DNA of 64,000 nucleotides, taken from NCBI GenBank assembly GCA_022495995.1, contig JAFEMH010003638.1:1-64000 (forward strand). The letters run 5' to 3'. Positions 1-9,160 of this stretch are shown here, one piece after another. This DNA comes from Adenophora triphylla var. japonica. Its lineage: Eukaryota > Streptophyta > Magnoliopsida > Asterales > Campanulaceae. Every line of letters starts with the position of its first letter. Within the stretch, counting starts at the first letter, position 1. Made by a program: the position numbers and the translations under genes. The notes below the pieces were generated by a model. It searched no databases, had not been told where the DNA came from, and was given only the letters and a program-made list of their open reading frames with translations.

Positions 1-340
1 GGTCCAAACATCGACCTATACGGCCACTCAGACACCACCACGCCCTATCACCGACCTCGGCGGTCACACAACACTTCAGGCACCACCACGCCCGCACTCA
101 CAAACACTCACCCCACACACGAACTACGATCGGGCTTGATTCCCGCTAGGGATACGTAGGAATCCTATCACAGGTCCAGCCTAACCGACCTAAATCTGGT
201 CACATAACAAAGACACCGCCGTGTCTCTCACGCATCGACCTACACTGGTCACTTCCCTCTCCCAAAGACGCGATCCAGATCGTGACCCTATCTTATCGAC
301 GACCCCACTTCTTTCATAAGTGACGTCGCCGAGGGCTTCT
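1..340 (+). mobile_element. 3' internal end of Tat-type gypsy element A'
   Basis: This is the reverse complement of the region next to the 3' LTR of element A (about 22.19-22.45 kb): the stretch at 120-180 matches 22340-22410 with few differences. Positions 1-90 carry worn copies of the same short tandem repeat found at 22440-23835. The rest of A' lies left of the window. It has no coding capacity here. Confidence 0.8.
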
Positions 341-1659
341 CGTAAGTACCCCAACTGGATCGCTCTCCATCCCAAAGATACGACAAAACCAGGCAAACTT
401 CCTGAGGTCATAACTCCTTCATACGAACTCCGATTGAGACGTGCCATATATGGTTGGAAAGCTCGACGAGAGCCAGCTTGCCATCACATTCACAAGAGCA
501 TGGAAAGTCCGTACGGACCTCTTTGCATGCCAAAAGGTCCGTACGGACCTCTTTGCACCGCATAATCATTACGAAAATCCCCTTAAAGTCCACGAGATTC
601 CCTCAAATCCCTAAATCCATCATTACCTAAGAGGTCCGCACGGACCTCTTTGCAGCTTTCCACTACTATAAATAGAGGGCTTCCCCTCCTCATTTTTACA
701 CACCTCCCAGCTTCTCTCTTCCTCCCTAAGCCTTCCGGCTCCCCTTCTAAGACCTTTTCGAGGCATTCCCGCCCTTCTGGATCCTTCCGAGGCCTCTCCG
801 AGCCCCTCGAGGTGCTCAGAAGCCTCTCCAGCGCTCCCGAGACGCCTCCGCTGCCCCAGGCACTCTCGAGGTACTCCGAGGCCCCTCGTGGTACTCCGAG
901 GCCTCGTCGGTCTTTCCCACGGTGTCCCGCTCTTTCCGAGTCAAACCAGGCGATCCCAAACCTTGCCGAGACCTCTCGCCCGAATCCAACCAACGATTCC
1001 AACGCACGCCGAACCTCTCTGCCCGACCGATCCCGACGATCCCCACGCACGCCGAACCTCTGCCCAAACGCAGCCCTCAGCTTCAACTCACGCCGAAACT
1101 CCGTCCGCGGACCACCAAAGATCCCCGAAGCAATCCGAACGCTACTCAGGCCTCAAACACTATTCCCTGCGGAGAAGACAGACACGAACCAACATTGGTA
1201 AGGCTTCCTTCCTATTCTATTTCAATACATTTCAATACAATGTAGACATCCGATACAAAGATGCATTTTTAAAAGCACACACACATCACACAACTTTTTA
1301 AAGGATATTAGGGGTATCCAGAAAGACTCGTTTTTACGAGGCGACTCGGGTGAGCTCTAATATTCTAATATTCTCTTCCCGAGGAGTCATCTCGACCTCC
1401 GAACTCAAAATCTCATCACACAAAAACAGCTTTAAAATTTATCTTTAAACCGATGCCCTTTTTCAATGTTTTGGGCTTAATAAAAACGGCGTGGCGACTC
1501 TACAAAATGCGAAAGCAAAACGGCGAGACACCTCCAACACGCAACGCTAAAACGGAATAAGCAGATGCCGGGCGCGATTGTGCGCCTCTCGGATCCGGCG
1601 ACTTCCCGAACAACGAATGCGAGATGCCGGCCGCGCGCGAGCCGGATCCGGTAATTTCA
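341..1659 (+). repeat. 3' LTR of Tat-type gypsy element A'
   Basis: This LTR is the same family as those at 20699-22187 and 37043-38506, in the opposite orientation. It starts with CGTAAGTACC (TG decayed to CG) and ends in GTAATTTCA. At 1319 bp it is shorter than the 1464-1489 bp relatives because of internal deletions. Three copies of a GGTCCGTACGGACC-type palindrome (506-519, 536-549, 633-646) precede a TATAAATA box at 667-674. The short ORFs across it are chance readings of GC-rich sequence. Confidence 0.85.
506..674 (+). promoter_or_regulatory. LTR promoter: three palindromes and TATA box
   Basis: Seen: AGTCCGTACGGACC at 506-519, GGTCCGTACGGACC at 536-549 and GGTCCGCACGGACC at 633-646, then TATAAATA at 667-674, 20 nt after the last palindrome. 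The downstream C/T-rich leader is typical of an LTR R region. Inferred: these are U3 regulatory sites of the element. Confidence 0.65.
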
Positions 1660-2344
1660 CCGGAGCATCGTAAGGCTGTCCGTGATCGCACTGGAACCAC
1701 CCTCGGGTTTGAAGGACGTGCGTGCAAAAGTGTACAGGATATATCGGTGCGCGTAAGGTGCGGTCTTCCTAAAAATGTTCCTTTTGAGTTAAAACAGAGA
1801 TTTTCGTAAATGTGTTTTAAAGGAATGATTTTCGGGATCGGGGAAAATGCAACACATAAGCACGTAAATTTTCTCGGGAGCCCCAGCTAGTCATGGAGCT
1901 GAATAGCCCCAAGCCGCTAGGACCGCATTAACCATGATTTTTTCTCGGTGGAATTGCCACGAGGTCGCCCGGTGGCCGAATCCAACGAGGATCGAAGCCG
2001 CACGACCGCATGGATCAATTTTCCGTGTTCCACTCCTTTTGCTATTTTTCGGGTTGTTTCCCGTTTCAAAGTACGCACGTATTCCAAGATGCAAATGATG
2101 CAATGCATGGTAAAGAAAGCAAGCACAATTAATGAAATCGGCGATGGGAGTCTAACCCGCTCAAAGGGAAAAGCTTTCTTTTATTTTTCAAAATTGTTTT
2201 TCGAAAAGGGATACTGGTACGTGGATTGTTAAACCACCGGTTATCCCAACTCCCACGTCAGGGAGTGTACAGGAAGGGTAAGTGGTTTCCACCTATATAC
2301 CGAGTATCGATTTTTGTTTTGAAAATAAAAGCTTTTCTCCTTTG
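1660..2344 (-). mobile_element. 5' leader of Tat-type gypsy element B, interrupted by A'
   Basis: Read on the minus strand, this follows the primer-binding site at 2345-2367 and so is the untranslated leader of element B. It is cut at 1659/1660, where the LTR of A' abuts, so A' appears to have inserted here. No gag or other domain is visible. The other side of the insertion is outside the window. Confidence 0.55.
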
Positions 2345-2367
2345 GGATTTCCCCAGCGGAGTCGCCA
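2345..2367 (-). other. Primer-binding site of element B
   Basis: The minus strand reads TGGCGACTCCGCTGGGGA right after the LTR end (CACA plus three spacer bases). TGG at the start matches the CCA end of a tRNA. The same motif, slightly changed, follows the 5' LTR of element A (37022-37040). It is the type seen in Tat/Ogre-lineage gypsy elements. Confidence 0.8.
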
Positions 2368-2370
2368 AAC

Positions 2371-4101
2371 TGTGAATGTGGTGCCCAAATTTTGTGTTGG
2401 ATTCACGCGAGTTTGAAGACATCCGAGTTATTTGAAAAACGGAGTCGCCACGCCATTTTGATTACCTCAAAACTTTGAAAAAAAGGTTTTACTTGGGTTC
2501 GGAGGTTAAGTTACCCCTTGGGAAGAACGTTTGGCGTTCACCCAAAGTGCCTTGCCGGAGCAAGTCTCCCAAGATTTCATTAATCGTGCTTGCTTGCGTG
2601 CTTTCTTGTGTGCATGTGTTTGAAAATAAGGGGGGGGAATGTCCCAAGTCGTCTTCCGGACATACAAACCATTTGTTGGTTGTCGCTCGGGATTCCTTGG
2701 AATTTTATGTATTTGGGATTATGATCCCGTCCTCATCTTATGACTTGTGATCGTCGCATTTTAAACCTCGGGACCCTCGGGACTTGCGTGATCGAGAGAA
2801 TGACTCTCTTTTGGTCAAAGATGAGGTTCTTTAGAAAAGGAGGGTCCTTAGCCCATCAATCCTACGCTTTAAGACGGTCGAGCTCGTATAGAGGCTTCAT
2901 ACTCTTTCTTAAGCGTTAATCGGAGATATAGGGTTCAAGGTATCCCTTTCTAAAGAAATATGTGAACCTTTAATGGAAGGAACGATGTAAAGATAGGATC
3001 TTTTACACCGATCCGTTCCAAGGTTGGGGGAAAGGGGGAAATGCATGATGAAAAATGACACTTTAATGAAAAGATGACATTTTTGGGTTGCAAATGATGA
3101 ATTTAGTTTAAAGAAATAATCTTTATTGCAAATGATGCATAAAGATTTGATTTTTATGCAAATGATGCATTTTTGTTGAAGAAATTGGCATTCATTATGC
3201 AAATGATGCATAAAGACTGCATTTTGAAAAGCATATGATGCTAGTTTATGGTAAAGACATGATCTTTAAAGCAAATGATGCTTGAACAAGGGGTTTTGAA
3301 TGCAAAGGATGCATTTTTATTGAAAAGATTGGATTTTTATATGCAAATGATGCATAAAAATGACATTTTTATTTGAAAATGGGAGTTTTAGGTGCAAAGG
3401 ATGCACCTTTATGAAAAAAGACTACATTTTTATGACAAATGAGGTCTTAATGCATGCAAAAGAGAAAGGGGGTGATAAAGATGTGATCTTTAACTATGAA
3501 TGCCAAGTCCCAAGCAAGATATATGAATGCAATGAGCAAGTATATCAATTAAAAGCAAGGTTAGGGCGTGCGAGGTTACCAATTGCTTCCTTTGCTTCTT
3601 TGGTTGGAGCTAGGAGGAGAGATTGGTCTTGAATCTTCAAGGAGGAGGGAGGGAGCTTCTTGGCCTTCTTCTTCACCTTCTTGAGCCTTCACCAATATTC
3701 TTCACGTCTTGGGAGTGACTGAGTGTATTGTTATGGATTGTGTCTATTGTTGTTGTCTTTTGAAATGGGTAGAGGAGGGCTCTATTTATAGGCAGTCTGG
3801 ATAAGGCTAATGAAGCCGTGCGGCCAGAGACCTTGGGCTAATGCAGCCGTGCGGGCTTATCCACAATGACGCTCAAAGATTCTGTGTGAACCACTTAAGG
3901 TGGCATTAATCTAGAACCTTCTTCCTAATTAAGAAAAACGTGTTTCTTAATTAGGAAGGCTCCCTTCAGCCCTAAATTTTAATTTGGGACTGTTCCAGAA
4001 CATTTCCGGAACACTAGGAAGGTCCGGGGAATTACCGGGAAACTTACCGAAATTGCCGGGAAATTTAACCGGAAGGCATGAGCCAGATTTGGGTACTTAC
4101 A
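2371..4101 (-). repeat. 5' LTR of Tat-type gypsy element B
   Basis: The 1731-bp LTR is bounded by TGTAAGTACCC (minus strand, from 4101) and CACA next to the primer-binding site. Its start is like that of the element A LTR, and a GAGTCGCCACGCC stretch near its 3' end is shared with A, so B is a related but distinct Tat family. A TATAAATA box lies at 3783-3790 (minus), with CCGTGCGG motifs at 3816-3823 and 3847-3854 upstream. A run of degenerate AAATGATGCA repeats fills 3040-3470. Confidence 0.8.
3040..3470. repeat. Degenerate short tandem repeats within LTR B
   Basis: The motif GCAAATGATGCAT, alternating with TTTTTATG or ACATTTTTA spacers, recurs more than ten times with variation. It lies between the TATA box and the LTR 3' end in the element's orientation, so within the R/U5 side. 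No coding role is seen. Confidence 0.75.
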
Positions 4102-5812
4102 GAAGGTCACGTTACACTCCGGGAAGAACGATTAGCACGTTCACCCGGAATGCCTCGTAAGACGAGTCTTCCAAACTTGAAACCATTGGTGTGTGTGTGT
4201 ATGTGTGTTTTTAAAAGGGACTTTTATGAAAATAAACAATTTGACCGGACTGGACTGGAATTAATCAAAACAGTGTGCTTCTGTGAGTAAAAAAGGCTGG
4301 AAACAAAAATGTCTGCCATGGAACATTCATGTCCGTGCGGATCAGGGCGAGCCTCAATCCTGTCCGCGCGGATAAGGCAGTAGGTTTCATTTTTGGCAGC
4401 TTTCCAGTCTGATTCTGTAATTTTCAGAATGTCAACTGGAGTTACAGAATCAGAATTGGAGTTTGCAACAGAAAATGTTAAGTAAAAACATTTTTGGATT
4501 TTGCATCCATGCTTGTCCCCACTTTCCTTAGACTTTGATTAGTGATCACTATACATGATTAGTGGTGATCTACTATATCAAGCCATCATTAGGGTACATT
4601 AGGACTTAAAAGCACTTCATTTGCTTGGGATGGGGAGATTTAACGTAAAATAAATTTGATAAAACAAGAAGTAGGTCAAGATGTATCAACTTTTAGAGGA
4701 AAATCTTCTAAGGTGGTCATTAAGATGACCATCCTTGAGATCTATACTCAAGTGTATCTTATACATCTTGTGTGACCTAATTTGTGAGTCTTAAGGATGT
4801 TCATCCATGGAAATGATTCCAAGGTGAACATCTTAGACATAAGGAAAAGTATTTACAAGGAAGTAAACGATTTAGACCATTTGAAATGATCATCCATGGA
4901 AATTGGTTCCAAGATGACAACATTTTAGGTCAAGTAGGCAAATAAGAATTAATAACATAAAAGGAGATGAAAATAAAGATGTGGACCATTTAGTGTGATC
5001 ATCCATGGAGATTTTACTCCAAGGTGAACACTCTTAGGTCAAGTAAAGCAAATTTATGTAAAAACAAGGGACATTAGGGAGTAACATAAGAAAAGATGTA
5101 GACCTTCATGGAAGATCATCCATGGAGGTGAACTCCATGGAGATCTTCCAAGATCCAAGGACTAGAGGGAGGGGGGATCAACAATAAATAAATAGATAGT
5201 GAAGATTTAACAAGTAGATAAACAAGATCTAAAGAAATATAGCAAGATAACAAAATTTAAGGAAGATGATGCTTGAACAAAGATAAATTTAGTGAAAACA
5301 AGGAGGGTTTTACCAATGGTGACACCCTATCTTCTTGGATTAAAGTTTGACTTGAGGATCATCAAGATTTAGTGTTTGGATTTGTGTTTAGGGCTTGTGT
5401 TTGGATGAGTGTTTGAAGGCTGTTTTCTGGAGATATTTCGGAAGAGTAACAGTGTGTAAGTTGTTGATTCCTTAAACTGAGAGAGAAGGGTTGAATTTAT
5501 AAGTTGGATTAGGTTTCAAAGATGTCCGCGCGGATGAGACTGAGTCTCATTCTTGTCCGCGCGGATTGGAATGTAGGCGTGCCTGATTTTGCAGAAAAGC
5601 AGTTTTGGTTGTTTGCAATTAATTAAAAGTTGATCAATTTCTTGAAATTCACTCTTTCCAGCGAGATCCAACCCATTTTGTTGTTCCTTTAAGGTTCTTC
5701 CTTGTTTAAATTGCCTTAGGAAGTGATCAAAATGCCCTTAAATGTTTATTTGACGTGGAAAACGTTAAATTGGGCTGAAGGAACATTGGCGGTTCAGATT
5801 GGGACACTTACA
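4102..5812 (-). repeat. Partial Tat-type gypsy LTR C, broken by element B
   Basis: The right end reads GGGACACTTACA, matching the TTACA end of the A and B LTRs (TGTAAGT on the minus strand). The left part (4102-4175) matches the segments in A and B that contain GGGAAGA...TTCACCC and AAGACGAGTCTTCC. The left end is missing because element B inserted at 4101/4102. A TATAAAT box (minus) lies at 5495-5501, with TCCGCGCGGA at 5525-5534 and 5556-5565 upstream of it. Another pair of such motifs is at 4332-4341 and 4363-4372. Confidence 0.7.
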
Positions 5813-6471
5813 ATATCCACTGTCCAGATTGCTCTTTTATGAGTTTAGAACTTGTTCACCAAATTTGAGGTTGATCCAACGGTTAACCAATCGGAAATTG
5901 CAATTTTACCACAACTGGTAATTGAAAAAAACTTGCTGAAATTTCTTCTATCCGTCTCTTTCATCGTTTTCTATCTTTTCTCCCGTGGCCGCCGCTTCAC
6001 CGAATTTTCAAATCTGTAATTCTTTCTCAGATAGGGAAATTGTCTTAAGATTGTTAGACAAAATCTTACAATAAGCACAAAATAAAAAAAGAATTACAAT
6101 ATATTGAAATACAAATTACAACATAAAATTAAACAAGGAGAAACCTTAAAATAAAATTTGTTTGTTGATCTTCTTGATGTTGCCCGATTCGTGTATGATA
6201 CACTCTCTTTAACACAAATTTTCCCCCTCATCGAGTTGTGCTTGATGTTGTTTTGTATGTTCGCCTCCCAGGATAAAACGGACGGACCGAACCATTTTTA
6301 CACACTAGAATCTCCGGCGAATTGAAGCAATGCTTTAACTAAATCACCATTGATAAATTTCTAGAAGGCCAAAGAAAGAAGATGAACAAATTGCAAAGGG
6401 GGGAGGAAGATTGATGGAAAAAGTTGTTTTCATTTGTTGTAGGTTTCTCTAGTTATAACTTTAACAACCAT
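5813..6471. other. Spacer without recognised features
   Basis: No ORF, RNA gene or transposon end was recognised here. It could be remnants of the element that owned LTR C, or host spacer. Confidence 0.5.
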
Positions 6472-6476
6472 GTATG

Positions 6477-6964
6477 TATTAGGAATATAATATAATTATA
6501 TTATATTCAAGTATATATTGTTATATACTCCCTCTGTCCAGTTACATACTTCACACTTTCTATTTTGGGCGTCCAATTACATGCTTCACACTTTGTCTCC
6601 TACATTATTTTAATACTCACAACACCATTATAATTTACTATTCCCTCCACTCATTCTCTCTCCTATTTTACTTTTACACTCACAACATTATATCATTATT
6701 TTTTTCCTTAATCCACGCGTGAAAAGTAACCGTGAAGTATGTACTTGGACGGAGGGAGTATTAGATTAGGAAACACAATCCTTGTATTAGATTAGAAAAC
6801 ACAATCTTTGTATTAGATTAGAAAACCTTCTCCTTATAGGAGATTAACTCCTCATTGTAACCCTATAAATATGTATCTCTAGCATCATAATCAATTGAGT
6901 CTTTCAATACAATTCTTCTCTTTCATGTTTTGATTGACTTCGTCTAACTCTCTTTATTCTAATA
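6477..6964 (+). repeat. 5' LTR of the TRIM-like element, with MITE insert
   Basis: Without the 233-bp MITE and its TA duplicate it is about 255 bp. It contains a CCTATAAATA box, and most of it aligns with the 3' LTR at 7878-8069. An AGATTAGAAAACACAATC segment is present in one more copy here than in the 3' LTR. Confidence 0.88.
6528..6758. mobile_element. Stowaway-type MITE in the TRIM 5' LTR
   Basis: The 231-bp element has inverted ends CTCCCTCTGTCC and GGACGGAGGGAG and TA on each side (6526-6527, 6759-6760). The 3' LTR of the same TRIM lacks it and reads straight through ATATATTAGATTAGG, giving an empty-site control. The MITE therefore arrived after the TRIM inserted. Confidence 0.92.
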
Positions 6965-6976
6965 TGATATCAGAGC
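6965..6976 (+). other. Primer-binding site of the TRIM-like element
   Basis: TGATATCAGAGC directly follows the LTR end. It differs at one base from TGGTATCAGAGC, the initiator tRNA-Met complement used by many copia elements. Confidence 0.8.
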
Positions 6977-7261
6977 ATTAAGATCCATAGAAGGACTTCT
7001 CCGCCAAAACCCTAGCGGCAAAACCCTAAAGCCGCCCCACCCTCACCTCATTGCTTCCGCCTTCCACCACAACCCACGGCTAAACCCTTACCAACCGAAG
7101 CTTTAGCCAAACCTCACCACCAAAGCTTCCGTCAAACCATCATCAAAATCGCCCCACCCAAAAACAAACCTTATACACCAAAACCCCAAGGTCGAACCCA
7201 CCCCCCCTTCAACCACCAATCTCGGCAAAGCCAACTCCCCCCCCCCTCTTAAATCACCATA

Positions 7262-7590
7262 ACCCAATCGGCTAAAAAACCCTTTTTGATCGAAACCCCC
7301 AAAAAAAATTTGGTACTCAACCCCCTCGGCTCAAAAACCCTTTTGACCGAAATCCCAAAACTTTTTTTGGTATTCAAACTCCTCGGCTCAAAAAAAAAAA
7401 CCTTTTGACCGAAACCCCAAAAAAAAATTTTGGTACTCAACCCCCTCGGCTCAAATACCCTTTTGACCGAAATCTCAAATTTTTTTTTGGTATTCAACCC
7501 CCTCGGCTCAAAAACCCTTTTGATCGAAATCCCAAAAAAAAATTTGTTATACAATCCCCTCGGCTCAAAAACCCTTTGACCGACACGTGA
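7262..7590. repeat. About 60-bp tandem repeats inside the TRIM
   Basis: About six copies of a unit containing CCCCTCGGCTCAAAAACCC, then GACCGAAA, then a run of A and TTTGGTA. A-tract lengths vary between copies. Short ORFs here on both strands are repeats of FEPRGL-like or PPRLK-like peptides and are not convincing genes. Confidence 0.8.
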
Positions 7591-7690
7591 GGGGTGAAAC
7601 CCCTACTTGTACAAGATGACTCCACGTGCTCGTCTCACACGTGAGGGATAAAACCCCTACTTGTACAAGGTGACTCCACGTGCATAACCC
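7584..7690. repeat. Two copies of a ~50-bp repeat with CACGTG ends
   Basis: CACGTGAGGG, then ACCCCTACTTGTACAAG, then TGACTCCACGTGC occurs twice in tandem, followed by a partial third copy (ACCCCTACTTC). Confidence 0.7.
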
Positions 7691-7877
7691 CTACTTCAAA
7701 ACCCCCTCGGCCTAGCCGAAAGCAATTCTCCCTACCACCACCTCGGATGCGAGGAACCACATCACATCAGAAATGGCACATGTACGGGAACACATCTTCA
7801 ACTCGTCATCAAATCCGGTTCATCTCATCACGCTCCAAGATTGGACTTATTCAAAGACCGTCCATCTTGCGGGGACA

Positions 7878-8069
7878 TATTAGAAATATAATATCATTAT
7901 ATTATATTCAAGTATATATTGTTATATATTAGATTAGGAAACACAATCCTTGTATTAGATTAGAAAATATTCTCCTTCTAGGAAATTAACTCCTCATTGT
8001 AACCCTATAAATATGCATCTCTAGCATTATAATCAATTGAGTCTTTCAATGCCCCTCATTATTCTAATA
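7878..8069 (+). repeat. 3' LTR of the TRIM-like element
   Basis: The 192-bp repeat starts TATTAGAAATATAATAT and ends ATTCTAATA, followed by the GTATG duplication. It lacks about 45 bp found near the 3' end of the 5' LTR and carries no MITE. Confidence 0.88.
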
Positions 8070-8074
8070 GTATG

Positions 8075-8608
8075 CCCAGTTAATCCTTGTATTAATATGA
8101 GATTCATTACCTTTTATTCATTGGGTTTAATTCCACACTTTGTAACCCCTAATCTTAAGGTAAAGATCCCTATTAATACCTCATTAATCTAGAAATCATG
8201 GGATATCAATAATGTGGTTAAATTCTAAAAGTTACAATTTCAACCCACCAACTTTGAGTTATCATATCTTTCTCATCCAATCTCAAATTTGATATCTAGA
8301 TATACCATTTTAATGTTCGCATGGAGTGAAATATGAAGGCACAATAATTTTTATCAAACGATAAACGATTCATGTAAGAAAAATACACAATTTCCTTCGC
8401 ATCCAACATATTTTTCCAACAATAAGTAAGAAAGAAAAAAAATGTATACTTAAAAACAATAACAAATGAAAAAAAAAAAAGTACTCAACTAAGCTGTGCA
8501 AACGCTAAGTAATGTACTTTTTTTTGTTTAATAAAACACGAGCAGCTCTGCGGCTTCGCAATTCTTGCGGTGCGAGTTAGGACCTAGGTGTAGATCCTGT
8601 TGATAGCA
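8075..8608. other. AT-rich spacer, nothing recognised
   Basis: No ORF of substance, no RNA gene and no transposon termini were recognised between the TRIM and the inverted-repeat block. Confidence 0.5.
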
Positions 8609-8753
8609 GTCGAGATTGATGATGTCACGTCAAATCTCGCCCGGTATGGGCGGTTGAGAAACTTTAGCGACTACGTGAAGCTCAATGAGCATTATCGTCG
8701 TAGTTTCTCAATTGCTCATAGAGCACAACATTTGATGTGACATCAGTCTCGAC
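8609..8753. repeat. Imperfect inverted repeat (left hairpin)
   Basis: 8609-8635 pairs with 8730-8753 (GTCGAGATTG...CACGTCAAAT against ATTTGATGTGACATCAGTCTCGAC), with a three-base bulge and one G-T type change. A shorter inner pair GAGAAACT/AGTTTCTC adds to the stem. It lies just upstream of the larger hairpin and may be part of the same element. Confidence 0.6.
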
Positions 8754-8774
8754 TCTTATTATACGAACTACACC

Positions 8775-9036
8775 GATGCAGATCGACACAGGAATGGAGG
8801 AGCGGCCGTGCGTTGATAGGGGAGCGGCCGTGCATTGCGGAGGAGCTAGAAACGGGCCTTCAGGGTTTGCTAGTTTTAGGGTTTTAAGTGTTAGGGTATT
8901 TATGATTTACAAAAACCCTAACACTTAAAACCATAAAACTAGCAAACCCTGAAGGCCGTTTCCAGCTCCTCCGCAATGCACGGCCGCTCCCCTATCAACG
9001 CACGGCCGCTCCTCCATTCCTGTGTCGATCTGCATC
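8775..9036. repeat. Near-perfect long inverted repeat (123-nt arms)
   Basis: Arms 8775-8897 and 8915-9036 are reverse complements with about three differences (two substitutions, one single-base gap), separated by a 17-nt loop (8898-8914). Each arm holds two tandem copies of GGAGCGGCCGTGC. A transcript from either strand would fold into a stem of about 120 bp, a possible source of small RNAs or a young MIRNA-like locus. No terminal duplication is visible. It ends 125 bp from the stop codon of the DMR6-type gene. Confidence 0.88.
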
Positions 9037-9113
9037 ATACACCAAACTCGTGCCACAGTTCTTGATCGTATCTTCTCGTTATCTTCTTAAGCTATAGGTT
9101 GATAAAATTGAGA

Positions 9114-9119
9114 TTTATT
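9114..9119 (-). terminator. Polyadenylation signal of the DMR6-type gene
   Basis: AATAAA on the minus strand begins 41 nt after the stop codon at 9161-9163. It is the only perfect signal close to the gene end. Confidence 0.5.
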
Positions 9120-9160
9120 GCTGCAAAACAAAAATAAATGAAAGGAAGGAAGGAAGATTT

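Larger units (their letters stand above)
6477..8069 (+). mobile_element. Complete non-autonomous LTR element (TRIM-like)
   Basis: Two direct terminal repeats (6477-6964 and 7878-8069) both start TATTAG and end CTAATA and enclose 913 bp. GTATG lies on both sides (6472-6476 and 8070-8074), a perfect 5-bp target duplication. A primer-binding site (TGATATCAGAGC, one mismatch to the usual tRNA-Met type) abuts the 5' LTR, and a purine-rich GCGGGGACA precedes the 3' LTR. No gag or pol is encoded, so it must have been moved by an autonomous relative. The internal part carries two sets of tandem repeats. Termini TA...TA instead of TG...CA are unusual. Confidence 0.9.

Noticed and set aside
650..1301. 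Pro/Ser/Arg-rich ORFs on the plus strand
   Set aside because: They lie in the LTR of A' downstream of its TATA box. The other LTR copies of the family have shifted or broken frames, so they are not conserved genes.
7747..7932. 61-codon ORF at the end of the TRIM
   Set aside because: It runs across the LTR boundary, has no domain, and the element is non-coding.
8737..8928. 63-codon ORF in the hairpin arm
   Set aside because: It spans the arm and loop of an inverted repeat and has no recognisable domain; the arm is explained by structure.
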